A stretch of DNA of 64,000 nucleotides from contig NZ_QXED01000002.1 of NCBI RefSeq assembly GCF_003583365.1, forward strand, positions 558,001 through 622,000, in the 5' to 3' direction. Shown in pieces: positions 35,465 through 43,049 of the stretch. Numbering within the stretch: the stretch's first letter is position 1; each line of letters opens with the position of its first letter. Source of the DNA: Fibrisoma montanum (lineage in GTDB: Bacteria > Bacteroidota > Bacteroidia > Cytophagales > Spirosomataceae). The notes below the pieces were generated by a model that was given only the letters and a program-made list of their open reading frames with translations, ran no database searches and was not told the DNA's origin. The position numbers were made by a program, and so were the translations under genes.

Positions 35465-36490
35465 ATGAATGAACGCTTCATGCTCCGCGCCCTCGAACTG
35501 GCTACCTTGGGACGCGGTTCGGTCAGCCCAAATCCAATGGTTGGCTGCGTGATCGAACACGAGGGCCGGATCATCGGCGAGGGCTGGCACCAGCGATACG
35601 GCGAAGCCCATGCCGAACGAAATGCAGTCCGATCGCTCAGCCCGGAGGGGGAACTCCTGTTGCCCGACAGCACGCTCTACGTAACGCTGGAGCCCTGTTC
35701 ACACTTCGGCAAGCAGCCGCCCTGCGCCGATCTGCTGATTGAGAAGCGGGTGAAGCGGGTGATCTGCTGCAACGACGACCCAAATCCGCTGGTGGCCGGG
35801 CAGGGGTTTTCGAAGCTTCGGGCGGCTGGTATTGAAGTGGAAACCGGACTGCTGGCCGACCAGGGCCGGTTGCTGAATGCTCGTTTCTTTACGTTCATGG
35901 AAAAACAACGGCCGTATATCGTCCTTAAATGGGCCGAAACGGCTGATGGGTTTGTTGCCGGGGCGGGCGGACAACCCGTACAGATCAGCGGGCCGTTGAG
36001 TCAGCGGCTCGTTCACCGCTGGCGGGCCGAAGAAGACGCCATCATGGTGGGTACCAACACCGCCCGTACCGACAACCCCCGTTTGAACGTGCGGCTCGTC
36101 CCGGGGCGTAACCCGACGCGCATCGTAATTGATAAGCAGCTCGCCCTGTCCGCTGACCTGAATCTGTTTGACAACACCCAGCCGACACTCGGCTACAATT
36201 TCATCAAACATGAAACGGTCGGTCAGACGAGCTACATCCAGCTCAGTCCTGACAAACCGTTTCTGCCGCAGCTACTGACCGATCTCTTCGAACGCCGGAT
36301 TCAGTCTGTACTGGTCGAAGGCGGGACGGCCCTGCTGCAATCGTTCATTAACGCCGGCCTGTGGGATGAGATGCGGGTGTTCAGGAGCCCAATGCTGCTC
36401 AATGGTGGCGTTAAGGCGCCGGTCGTAACGGGTAAGCTGGCAAACCGGGAGCAGATTGGTGATGATGAGCTGAGTATTTACCGGCCTTAG
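35465..36490 (+). CDS. ribD: Bifunctional riboflavin deaminase/reductase RibD
   Basis: A 341-residue cytosolic enzyme catalysing two early riboflavin steps: deamination of the pyrimidine intermediate and then reduction of its ribose. The N-terminal deaminase has the zinc motif HAERNAV and EPCSHFGKQPPCADLL. The C-terminal reductase has WAETADGFVAG, EDAIMVGTNTARTDNPRLNV and LVEGGTALLQSFI. Length is typical. Other riboflavin genes are not in this window. The gene abuts the end of a convergent Uma2 gene, with no gap between them. Confidence 0.96.
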   Translation: MNERFMLRALELATLGRGSVSPNPMVGCVIEHEGRIIGEGWHQRYGEAHAERNAVRSLSPEGELLLPDSTLYVTLEPCSHFGKQPPCADLLIEKRVKRVICCNDDPNPLVAGQGFSKLRAAGIEVETGLLADQGRLLNARFFTFMEKQRPYIVLKWAETADGFVAGAGGQPVQISGPLSQRLVHRWRAEEDAIMVGTNTARTDNPRLNVRLVPGRNPTRIVIDKQLALSADLNLFDNTQPTLGYNFIKHETVGQTSYIQLSPDKPFLPQLLTDLFERRIQSVLVEGGTALLQSFINAGLWDEMRVFRSPMLLNGGVKAPVVTGKLANREQIGDDELSIYRP

Positions 36491-37159
36491 CTAAGCTGGC
36501 GACTGACTTTGTAGAATAGACGTCATCGTTTGCATATTGGCGTCTTCGTTGAAAGCTGCCTGAATGGGTATTACAAAGCCCAGCAGTACAAAACTACGAA
36601 TATGGCCCTCGGTAGCCTTCAGGATTAACTCATAAGCTCCGTTTACGAGGTGGTATTGTTCAATAGACTGCTGATCGGGGTCGACAATCCAGTATTCTTC
36701 AACACCATGAGCTTGGTAATCATCAAATTTGATGCCCCGGTCGCGTTTGGCTGTGCTGTCTGAGAGAACCTCAACAACAAGGTCGGGAGCCGGAAACAAG
36801 GTTTGAGTAGACGTAAAGGATGCGGCTTTTTGATTGCCAAAAAAGCAGATGTCCGGCTCGTAATCATTACGGGTTAGGGCCGTCATGATTTTTTCTATAC
36901 CAACAAAGCCTAACTTATTTCTTAGAACAAATACATTGACAAGCTGAAATAATAACCCAGTCGCTTCATTATGAAACTTCTTCACTGGCGAGTGCATAAC
37001 GATTTCACCGTTGATAAACTCAACTTTGTATTCATCGGTGATGTCATTGTAAAAAGCTTCCCGCTTTTTACGTTCTTCGGCCAGCGCAGCTTGGATTTCC
37101 TGCATAATCAGATAAGCGTCGGGGTACTCCAGAATTTGTTCAATTATAGGGTGATGCAT
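36491..37159 (-). CDS. Uma2 family protein (DUF820, PD-(D/E)xK fold)
   Basis: A 222-residue protein of the Uma2/DUF820 family, predicted PD-(D/E)xK nucleases that are very common in Cytophagales and cyanobacteria. The core shows YKVEFINGEIVMHSPVKKFH, an acidic residue in DYEPDICFF, then APDLVVEVLSDSTAKRDRGI and GVEEYWIVDPDQQSIEQY. The two acidic positions needed for a nuclease site are present. Residues ~1-45 are helical and charged (QEIQAALAEERKKREAFYND). It overlaps nothing and is directly convergent with ribD. A smaller relative is at 56389-56958. Biological role is unknown. Confidence 0.82.
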   Translation of the reverse strand: MHHPIIEQILEYPDAYLIMQEIQAALAEERKKREAFYNDITDEYKVEFINGEIVMHSPVKKFHNEATGLLFQLVNVFVLRNKLGFVGIEKIMTALTRNDYEPDICFFGNQKAASFTSTQTLFPAPDLVVEVLSDSTAKRDRGIKFDDYQAHGVEEYWIVDPDQQSIEQYHLVNGAYELILKATEGHIRSFVLLGFVIPIQAAFNEDANMQTMTSILQSQSPA

Positions 37160-37198
37160 AGTACGGTGGTAAAAACTCTAATATACAAAACGATTCAC

Positions 37199-38377
37199 TC
37201 AGAGTAAAGGTTTGCCTTCAACCCACACGCCCATGGCCGTCAACGTTTGATCCAGCCGGACCAGATTGGCTACGTAGCCGGGCTGAATCCTCCCCAGCGT
37301 ATCGCCTAAGCTAATGATCTCGGCCGGGATGGCGGTGGCTTTTCGCAGGGCATCGGTCAGCGATAAGCCGACGCGTTCGACACACACCCGTACGCAGTCG
37401 AGGAGCGTAATGGCCGAGCCGGCCAGCTTTCCTTCAAAGTTGACGTAGCGACCCGGACCGTTGGGATCGGTTTCGTAATGCACTACGAATTCGCCCAGCG
37501 AAAACTCCGGGCGGGGGCCGTCGAGCCCGGGAACGTTGGCGAACAGCGCATCCGAAATCAGGAACAGCCGGTCGCCGAGCAACCGGTGGGCAATGCGGAT
37601 GGTAGCCGGATCGCAGTGGTACCCGTCGGCGATGAGGCTGACCCGCACCGTCGGGTGGTCAAACACGGCCCCGACAACCCCCGGCTCGCGGCTTTCGTAA
37701 CCCCGCATGGCATTGTAGAGGTGCGTAGCGAGGGGAATGCCGTTGTTCAGTGCGCTGGTAGCCTGCCGATACGTAGCGTTGGAGTGCCCCAGCGACAGCA
37801 GCGTGTTCGGGTGTTTGAGCCGCTGGATAGTGGTAAGTTCTTCGGTTGTCAGCACTTCGGGAGCCAGCGTCAGCATCCGGATCGCGTCGGCATCAGTACT
37901 GAACAGGGCTTCGAGTTCCCCTTCAGCGGGCGTTCGCACATAAACGGAACTGTGGGCCCCGCGCTTGATCGGGTTGAAATACGGCCCTTCGATGTGGATA
38001 CCGGGCACGCCAAACGGGTTTTCCTGACGCACCACCTGCACTGCCGACGTAGCCTGCTGCATAATGTCCAGCGAGGTGGAGTTGATCGTAGGCAGCAGCG
38101 TCGTGGTGCCGTTGCGGAGGTGCGTTTCGTAAATGTGCCGGACCGTATCGGGGGTGGGTTGTTCGTTCAGAAACCGGTGCGAACCGCCGTAGAGCTGGAG
38201 ATCAACCAACCCCGGCACCAGATAATCCCCCTGGAAATCGATGGTGTCCTGCCCGGAAAGCGGGCTGGTCGTAACCTCCTGAATCCGGCCGCTGGCGATC
38301 CGGACAAAGGCGTTTGGGATGAATTCGAAACCGGTAAATACGGTAGCGTTGGCAACAATGAGGTCGGAGGAGGTCAT
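37199..38377 (-). CDS. nagA: N-acetylglucosamine-6-phosphate deacetylase
   Basis: A 392-residue cytosolic amidohydrolase producing glucosamine-6-phosphate and acetate in amino-sugar catabolism. Conserved blocks are LVPGLVDLQLYGG, GTTTLLPTINSTS, GIHIEGPYFNPIKRGAHS, LSLGHSNATYRQA, THLYNAMRGYESREPGVVG, SLIADGYHCDP and LISDALFANVPG. ATG 38377 (MTSSDLIVANATVF) follows a strong hairpin and six T residues on the coding strand, an odd arrangement with no visible ribosome-binding site. An in-frame TTG at 38416 would read through that hairpin. It fits salvage of wall sugars together with the NamZ protein elsewhere in the window. Confidence 0.93.
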   Translation of the reverse strand: MTSSDLIVANATVFTGFEFIPNAFVRIASGRIQEVTTSPLSGQDTIDFQGDYLVPGLVDLQLYGGSHRFLNEQPTPDTVRHIYETHLRNGTTTLLPTINSTSLDIMQQATSAVQVVRQENPFGVPGIHIEGPYFNPIKRGAHSSVYVRTPAEGELEALFSTDADAIRMLTLAPEVLTTEELTTIQRLKHPNTLLSLGHSNATYRQATSALNNGIPLATHLYNAMRGYESREPGVVGAVFDHPTVRVSLIADGYHCDPATIRIAHRLLGDRLFLISDALFANVPGLDGPRPEFSLGEFVVHYETDPNGPGRYVNFEGKLAGSAITLLDCVRVCVERVGLSLTDALRKATAIPAEIISLGDTLGRIQPGYVANLVRLDQTLTAMGVWVEGKPLL

Positions 38378-38383
38378 AAAAAA

Positions 38384-38413
38384 GCAACCGGTTGCAGGGC
38401 AAAAACCGGTTGC
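38384..38413 (-). promoter_or_regulatory. Terminator-like hairpin directly before the nagA start
   Basis: GCAACCGGTT and AACCGGTTGC (38384-38393 and 38404-38413) form a perfect 10-bp stem around a 10-base loop. On the coding strand the stem is followed by TTTTTT and then the nagA ATG. It may be the terminator of the upstream monooxygenase gene or an attenuator for nagA. Confidence 0.65.
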
Positions 38414-38473
38414 CAAGTTTACGAAACCGCGGCCAGATAACCGCCGGAATTCGATGGAGTGTCGTAGAAACTA

Positions 38474-38758
38474 CTACGTTTCCTGCTTGATCAGTTCGAC
38501 CGGAGCTGCCAGCCAGGGCCGGGCCGCTTCGCCGAATTCTTGCATGTGCGGCATCTGGTTGTGGGCCTGCAGCCCGGCTTCGTCGGTCCAGATTTCATAC
38601 ATGATGAAGCGCTCGGGGTGTTCGGCGCTCTCGTAGAGTTCGTAAAGGATACACGCGTCTTCTTCGCGTACTTTCGGAATCAGGTTATACAGTCCGTTGC
38701 GGAGGTCGGCTTCGGCACCCGGCCGGGCGATGATCACGGCAAAAACGGTTAGGGCCAT
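38474..38758 (-). CDS. Putative quinol monooxygenase (ABM domain)
   Basis: A 94-residue protein forming a single antibiotic-biosynthesis-monooxygenase (YgiN-like) ferredoxin-fold domain. It begins LTVFAVIIARPGAEADLRNG, continues with EEDACILYELYESAEHPERF and IMYEIWTDEAGLQAH, and ends with the family pattern HMQEFGEAARPWL. Such proteins are small dimers that act on quinols or aromatic substrates without a cofactor, or protect against oxidative by-products. The substrate is unknown. It lies between aroE and nagA on the same strand, with a terminator-like hairpin after it. Confidence 0.85.
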   Translation of the reverse strand: MALTVFAVIIARPGAEADLRNGLYNLIPKVREEDACILYELYESAEHPERFIMYEIWTDEAGLQAHNQMPHMQEFGEAARPWLAAPVELIKQET

Positions 38759-38809
38759 AAAAATTGTCGGGGTTGTCTGTACAGGGCAAAGTAAGTTGTC
38801 GGCCGGTCT

Positions 38810-39556
38810 CTACTCACGCTGCCAGATAGCCCAGGCTTTTTCGGCCTGAAGTTCCAGCATCCGCAAACCGTTGAGCGCAGCGGCCCCGCGCTCACGACCG
38901 TAGTGCATGAAACGGGTTTCGGCGGGATTGTACACCAGGTCGTACAGCAAATGCTGGTCTGTGAGTTGATGATAGGGGATAGCCGGCGCTTCGCTGGCGT
39001 GTGGGTACGTACCTACCGGCGAGCAGTTGATGATTAGCTGGTGGCTGGCGATCAGGTCCGGTACGTCGTTATAGGAAATGGTCGTATCGGTTTTAGAGCG
39101 GGACACCATCACGAACGGTAGTTGCAGATCCGCCAGGGCGGCCGTAACGGCTTTGGATGCACCGCCCGTGCCCAGTACCAGCGCCTTGAGTCCGCTGGTC
39201 ATGCGCCCAAGCCCCTGAAGCCAGTCGTCGAGCGACTGCCGGAAACCGTAATAATCCGAATTAAAACCGGTGCGTGTACCATCGGGTTCGAGCCGGATTA
39301 CGTTCACCGCGCCTACTTTTTCGGCCGAAGCATCCAGGCGGTCAAGGTAGGGCAGCACCGCCTGTTTGTGGGGGATGGTGACGTTCAGGCCGCGCAGACC
39401 GGGCATTTGCAGGATGTCTGGCAACGCGGTAATGTCGGGGAGTTCGAACAGATCGTAGCGGCAGTCGGAGATGCCTTCGCGGGCAAATTTTTCGGTGAAG
39501 TACCGCTGGGAGAAGGAGTGGGTGAGGGGGTAGCCAATGAGTCCGTAACGCTTCAT
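38810..39556 (-). CDS. aroE: Shikimate dehydrogenase
   Basis: A 248-residue cytosolic enzyme reducing 3-dehydroshikimate to shikimate with NADPH in aromatic amino-acid synthesis. The substrate site is complete: PLTHSFSQ near the start, GLNVTIPHKQ with catalytic Lys64, and GFNSDYYGF with Asp101. The nucleotide-binding motif VLGTGGASKAV and NCSPVGTYP follow, and the C-terminal GLRMLELQAEKAW carries the conserved Gln. It is slightly shorter than E. coli AroE (272), as is usual in Bacteroidota. It lies downstream of the DedA gene's terminator. Confidence 0.95.
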   Translation of the reverse strand: MKRYGLIGYPLTHSFSQRYFTEKFAREGISDCRYDLFELPDITALPDILQMPGLRGLNVTIPHKQAVLPYLDRLDASAEKVGAVNVIRLEPDGTRTGFNSDYYGFRQSLDDWLQGLGRMTSGLKALVLGTGGASKAVTAALADLQLPFVMVSRSKTDTTISYNDVPDLIASHQLIINCSPVGTYPHASEAPAIPYHQLTDQHLLYDLVYNPAETRFMHYGRERGAAALNGLRMLELQAEKAWAIWQRE

Positions 39557-39593
39557 AGCCGCGAATTACACAGATTTGCGTGGATAAAGAAAA

Positions 39594-39618
39594 CCCCGCC
39601 GATCATAAGATGGCGGGG
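39594..39618 (-). terminator. Intrinsic terminator after the DedA gene
   Basis: On the minus strand CCCCGCC, an 11-base loop and GGCGGGG are followed by TTTTC. It lies 31 bp after the DedA stop and upstream of aroE. Confidence 0.85.
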
Positions 39619-39648
39619 CTGAACAGGCCACTAAGGCGAAACCGTAAG

Positions 39649-40302
39649 TTATGCTGGCGTCCGGCGCAGCCGTTTTTTCAGCACCTCGACCAGAATCGGC
39701 ATCACCGACAGGCCAACGATACCGAACACCACCAGCTCAAAGTTTTTCTGAACAAACGGAAAGTTGCCGAAGAAATAACCCACCAGCGTGATGCTCGTTA
39801 CCCACAGCACCGCGCCCATGATGCAGAATTTAATGTACGTACCGTAGTTCATGCTCCCGGCTCCGGCCACAAAAGGCGCAATGGTCCGTACGATCGGGAT
39901 AAACCGGGCGATGATCACCGTGCGCCCGCCGTATTTGGCGTAAAACTTTTCGGTTTCGGCGATGTATTCCCGTTTAAAAAACAGGATTCGTTCGCGCATC
40001 TTGATCTGATTTCCCAGAAACTTTCCGACCACGTAGTTGACGTTGTCGCCCGATAGAGCCGCGATGATCAGCAGGGGAATGATCACCTCCACCCGCAGTT
40101 CATTGGTATCGCGGGCGGCCAGTGCGCCGGCTGCAAACAAGAGCGAATCGCCCGGGAGCAGCGGCATGACAATCAGCCCGGTCTCGGTAAAGACGATCAG
40201 GAACAGGATCGCGTAGAGCAAGATCCCGTAGTTATTGGCCCACGCGTCGAGGTACCGATCGAGGTGCAGCAGAAAATCCAGAAGCGATTTTAATAGTTCC
40301 AT
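39649..40302 (-). CDS. DedA family membrane protein
   Basis: A 217-residue inner-membrane protein of the DedA/VTT (SNARE-associated) family. Features are ETGLIVMPLLPGDSLLFAAG, ALAARDTNELRVEVIIPLLI, GDNVNYVVGKFLG, KYGGRTVIIARFIPIVRTIA and PFVAGAGSMNYGTYIKFCIM. The last two contain the conserved Gly and Arg residues of the re-entrant helices. Family members work as lipid flippases for undecaprenyl phosphate or phosphatidylethanolamine. Which lipid this one moves is not readable. It starts 50 bp after the phosphosulfolactate synthase homologue and probably shares its transcript. Confidence 0.92.
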   Translation of the reverse strand: MELLKSLLDFLLHLDRYLDAWANNYGILLYAILFLIVFTETGLIVMPLLPGDSLLFAAGALAARDTNELRVEVIIPLLIIAALSGDNVNYVVGKFLGNQIKMRERILFFKREYIAETEKFYAKYGGRTVIIARFIPIVRTIAPFVAGAGSMNYGTYIKFCIMGAVLWVTSITLVGYFFGNFPFVQKNFELVVFGIVGLSVMPILVEVLKKRLRRTPA

Positions 40303-40352
40303 CGTGTTTTGTTGCGAATCATGACGCCTGAAAGGCGCACGCCCGGCAACGA

Positions 40353-41126
40353 TTAGTGTTGACCATTACCATTTAGAAAGTGCATAAACGTATCTCCGCG
40401 CAGGCCGAGCCGGATGGTTTCCAGCGGGATCGATTCATGCGGAGCAATGTTGCCCAGGTTCACGTTTGCCCCCAGAAGCTTAACGAACCAAACCTGCTGT
40501 TCTTTCTGCGGAGCCTCCCAGATGATGCTTTCGAACGGCACCTGCGTCAGAATTTCCTCTACCAGCCCCTGACGAACTTCGCCACTCGACCGGAACAGAC
40601 CGACGGTACCTCCTTCGCGGGCTTCGCCGATTACTTTCCAGGCCCCGGCTTCCAGTTCGGCCTTCATGAGCTGAATCCATTTGTAGGGCGGAATGATTTT
40701 GGCTTCATCTTTCGAGCCAACCTCCGACAGTACCGTTACCTGCGTAGCCAGTTTCTGAATATAGGCAAGCTTGTCGTCCTGCTTCATATCGATGGAGCCA
40801 TCCGACACCTCAGCGTATTCGAGATCGTACTTGTCGAGCAGTTTCCGGTAATCGTCGAATTGATTCCGGATGACAAAGGCTTCAAAGAGCGTACCACCAA
40901 AGTAGACGGGAACACCGGCTTCCTTGTAGATCTGGATTTTTTCGGCCAGATTCGGGGTCACAAACGACGTAGCCCAGCCCAGTTTAACAATATCAACGTA
41001 AGCCGCCGAGGTCGACATGAAGTCTTCAGCTTCCCGAAGGCTCAGGCCCTTGTCCATGGCCATGGTTAATCCGAATTGACGAGGCTTGGCGGTGCGATCG
41101 GGTATCTGAGTTAGCGTATAATTCAT
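40353..41126 (-). CDS. Phosphosulfolactate synthase homologue (ComA)
   Basis: A 257-residue TIM-barrel protein of the ComA family, which adds sulfite to phosphoenolpyruvate to make phosphosulfolactate. Family blocks are DKGLSLREAEDFMSTSAAYV, DIVKLGWATSFVTPNL, VPVYFGGTLFEAFVIRNQFD, EVSDGSIDM, LSEVGSKD, GEAREGG and IWEAPQKEQQVWFVKLLG. In methanogens this begins coenzyme M synthesis. In Bacteroidota it may instead feed sulfonate compounds such as sulfolactate or sulfonolipid precursors, which is inference. The promoter is clear (TTG 41188-41190 and TACTTTTG at 41166-41159). DedA follows. Confidence 0.85.
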   Translation of the reverse strand: MNYTLTQIPDRTAKPRQFGLTMAMDKGLSLREAEDFMSTSAAYVDIVKLGWATSFVTPNLAEKIQIYKEAGVPVYFGGTLFEAFVIRNQFDDYRKLLDKYDLEYAEVSDGSIDMKQDDKLAYIQKLATQVTVLSEVGSKDEAKIIPPYKWIQLMKAELEAGAWKVIGEAREGGTVGLFRSSGEVRQGLVEEILTQVPFESIIWEAPQKEQQVWFVKLLGANVNLGNIAPHESIPLETIRLGLRGDTFMHFLNGNGQH

Positions 41127-41158
41127 TCAGTATACGTAGTAGCAAGTTAAAAATCGCC

Positions 41159-41190
41159 CAAAAGTAGTATAACTGCTGAAAACCTCGCAA
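41159..41190 (-). promoter_or_regulatory. Promoter of the phosphosulfolactate synthase gene
   Basis: On the minus strand TTG (41190-41188) and the exact box TACTTTTG (41166-41159) are 21 bases apart, with the ATG at 41126 about 30 bases downstream. Confidence 0.6.
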
Positions 41191-41240
41191 GAAAGTCCAT
41201 AAATAATAGCATGTGGAGACCATTTAGCTTAGTTAAATAC

Positions 41241-41248
41241 TATTTTTG
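41241..41248 (+). promoter_or_regulatory. -7 element of the thioesterase gene
   Basis: TATTTTTG is an exact TAnnTTTG box ending only 6 bases before the ATG at 41255. The transcript would therefore be leaderless or nearly so. Confidence 0.45.
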
Positions 41249-41254
41249 GCGCCT

Positions 41255-41707
41255 ATGGAATCTACAGCATCGAATCCGCGCCTGGACGCCTTCCGCTTAC
41301 TCATCGGGCAGTCGACCGAACACAGTCCGTCTCCGTTTGGTCGTTGGCTGCACGGCACCCTGCAGGCCGTTGAGCCCGACCGGATGGTCGCTACGTATGC
41401 GGTTCGGGAAGAAATGACCAACCCGACCGGCGTGCTGCACGGGGGAGCAGCCGCGGCCATTATGGACGAACTGGTCGGCATGACGGTATACGCCCTGGGT
41501 CGCGAGTACGCCTATACGTCGGTTAACCTGAACGTTGATTTCCTGCGTGCAGCCCGGCTGGGCGACATCCTGACGGCAACGGCCCGGATCGTGCGGGCGG
41601 GCCGAACCGTCATCCACTGCGAAGCCACGATCACGGCCGCCGACGGAACGCTCGTTGCCAAATGCGCCACGAATCTGCTCCAGACATCGGTAAAGCTGCC
41701 GGTTTAA
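41255..41707 (+). CDS. PaaI family hotdog thioesterase
   Basis: A 150-residue hotdog-fold protein. The signature is NPTGVLHGGAAAAIMDELVG, where the Asp/Glu and the HGG turn form the active site, followed by SVNLNVDFLRAARLGDILTA and AKCATNLLQT. PaaI-type enzymes hydrolyse acyl- or aryl-CoA thioesters, releasing trapped CoA. The natural substrate is not readable. ATG 41255 is preferred over 41246 because the -7 box ends at 41248. It is divergent from the phosphosulfolactate synthase gene. Confidence 0.85.
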   Translation: MESTASNPRLDAFRLLIGQSTEHSPSPFGRWLHGTLQAVEPDRMVATYAVREEMTNPTGVLHGGAAAAIMDELVGMTVYALGREYAYTSVNLNVDFLRAARLGDILTATARIVRAGRTVIHCEATITAADGTLVAKCATNLLQTSVKLPV

Positions 41708-42016
41708 CGGATTATTGACGTCTCGATGCAAGTAATATCCTTAGATTGTAGGATACAAAATCGTTGGAATATGGGATGGTATGGAAGGGACGAAGTTTAG
41801 ACCTTTACAGTGTTCGTTTCTCCACACCATAGACCTGCGCTTGCTCGGCAAAGCCGGTTTCTTCCGGCTTTGCTGTTGTGGCGCCCGTTAAACAGTAGTT
41901 TATAAACAACCAGTATGTAATCGCTGAAGGAATAGTAAAAAGTTGATTTTTAGGTTATTGTTTTTGCTTTTTTTATTTATCAGATTGCAACCGATTCGTC
42001 GTTAAGACACCACACC
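41708..42016. other. Intergenic region before the response regulator
   Basis: These 309 bases hold no gene. The first part includes the terminator at 41848-41873; the second part (41890-42000) is AT-rich with T-runs and should contain the response-regulator promoter, but no exact TAnnTTTG box is visible. Confidence 0.5.
41848..41873 (+). terminator. Hairpin terminator after the thioesterase gene
   Basis: GCAAAGCCGG and CCGGCTTTGC form a perfect 10-bp stem with a 6-base loop (41848-41873). It is followed by TGTTGTGG, so the T-run is poor. Confidence 0.6.
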
Positions 42017-42658
42017 ATGCGTATTCTTGTTGTTGAAGACCACCGGATCCTATTAGACAGCTTGGCTATGCTACTAGCGAGTATCGAGGACGTTGAGGTT
42101 GTCTCGAAGCATACGAATGGGCGGCAGGTTCTGACAGCGCTTGAACTGGATTCAAATATTAACCTGGTGGTGTCCGATCTGCAGATGCCGATTATGAACG
42201 GCATTGAATTAACACTTCAACTTCGCGACCAATTTCCCAGTGTAAAAATCTGTTTGCTGACCGTGGCTGACCAGCCTGATGCCATCAAAGAAGCCATTCG
42301 CGCCGGAGCCGACGGGTACGTTCTAAAAAGCGCCGACCGGAGCGAACTGGAAAAAGCCTTAGTCATGATTAACAAAGGGCATAAATTTTACAGCGATCAA
42401 GTGCTGATGCAACTGGCCGGTGAAACCAGTATTGAACTGGTACCGGACTCAGGCAAACCGGATAAAATAACGATTACTAAACGGGAGTTGGACGTACTAA
42501 AACTGATTGCTCAGGAGTATTCAGGGTCTGAAATTGCCGAAAAACTATTCATTGCTCCAACTACGGTTGAAACCCACCGGAAGCACCTGATGCAGAAGCT
42601 GGGTGTACAGTCGACGATCGGGTTAGTAAAGTATGCTATTAAATATCAACTTGTTTAA
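42017..42658 (+). CDS. NarL/LuxR-type response regulator
   Basis: A 213-residue two-component regulator. The receiver domain starts MRILVVEDHRILLDSL (acidic pair E7/D8), with phospho-acceptor Asp54 in VVSDLQMPIMNG, Thr in LLTVADQ and Lys in YVLKSADR. The C-terminal LuxR helix-turn-helix (ITKRELDVLKLIAQEYSGSE, IAEKLFIAPTTVETHRKHLM) spans ~150-205. The HisKA_3-type TPR kinase at 43050-45023 is the obvious partner, although it lies on the opposite strand beyond a small orphan gene. Target genes are unknown; the cluster at 45.2-50.9 kb is the nearest candidate. Confidence 0.93.
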   Translation: MRILVVEDHRILLDSLAMLLASIEDVEVVSKHTNGRQVLTALELDSNINLVVSDLQMPIMNGIELTLQLRDQFPSVKICLLTVADQPDAIKEAIRAGADGYVLKSADRSELEKALVMINKGHKFYSDQVLMQLAGETSIELVPDSGKPDKITITKRELDVLKLIAQEYSGSEIAEKLFIAPTTVETHRKHLMQKLGVQSTIGLVKYAIKYQLV

Positions 42659-42692
42659 TCAAATTGTCCTACTTTTAAAACAACTTAAAACT

Positions 42693-43040
42693 ATGGCTGC
42701 TGAGTATTCTTATTTTGAACTCGATTTTCCAGTATTAATTGAATTAACCACAGATGGAAAACTAACAATTAAACGCCATCAAGGAACGTTTGAGTCGATC
42801 ACAGATGTATTGACAATTGACAGTGTATCAATTAGGATAATGAGTACAAATGCTTTTATACAGACTGATGATAAGGATGATGCAACAGCTCGGGATAAAG
42901 TATTAGCGAGCGGGATATCTACTGTTATTCAGCCAGGGGATAATAAGCTGATTCCTTTTGACCCGTTCATGCACTCACCTGGCGAACCAGGTGGGACCAG
43001 TAGTACTGTAAGTAATCCGGAGGAAGATATTAGTCGTTAA
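42693..43040 (+). CDS. Small orphan protein between response regulator and kinase
   Basis: A predicted 115-residue cytosolic protein I do not recognise. It begins MAAEYSYFELDFPVLIELTT and contains KLTIKRHQGTFESITDVLTI, then a charged stretch (QTDDKDDATARDKVL) and a Pro/Gly-rich tail (PFMHSPGEPGGTSSTVSNPE). There is no signal or membrane segment. Its codon use is more AT-rich than most of the window. It starts 34 bp after the response regulator on the same strand, with a near-consensus -7 box (TACTTTTA, 42670-42677), and may have its own promoter. A hairpin for its terminator lies inside the 3' end of the convergent kinase gene. Confidence 0.6.
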   Translation: MAAEYSYFELDFPVLIELTTDGKLTIKRHQGTFESITDVLTIDSVSIRIMSTNAFIQTDDKDDATARDKVLASGISTVIQPGDNKLIPFDPFMHSPGEPGGTSSTVSNPEEDISR

Positions 43041-43049
43041 ATAGTGTTG

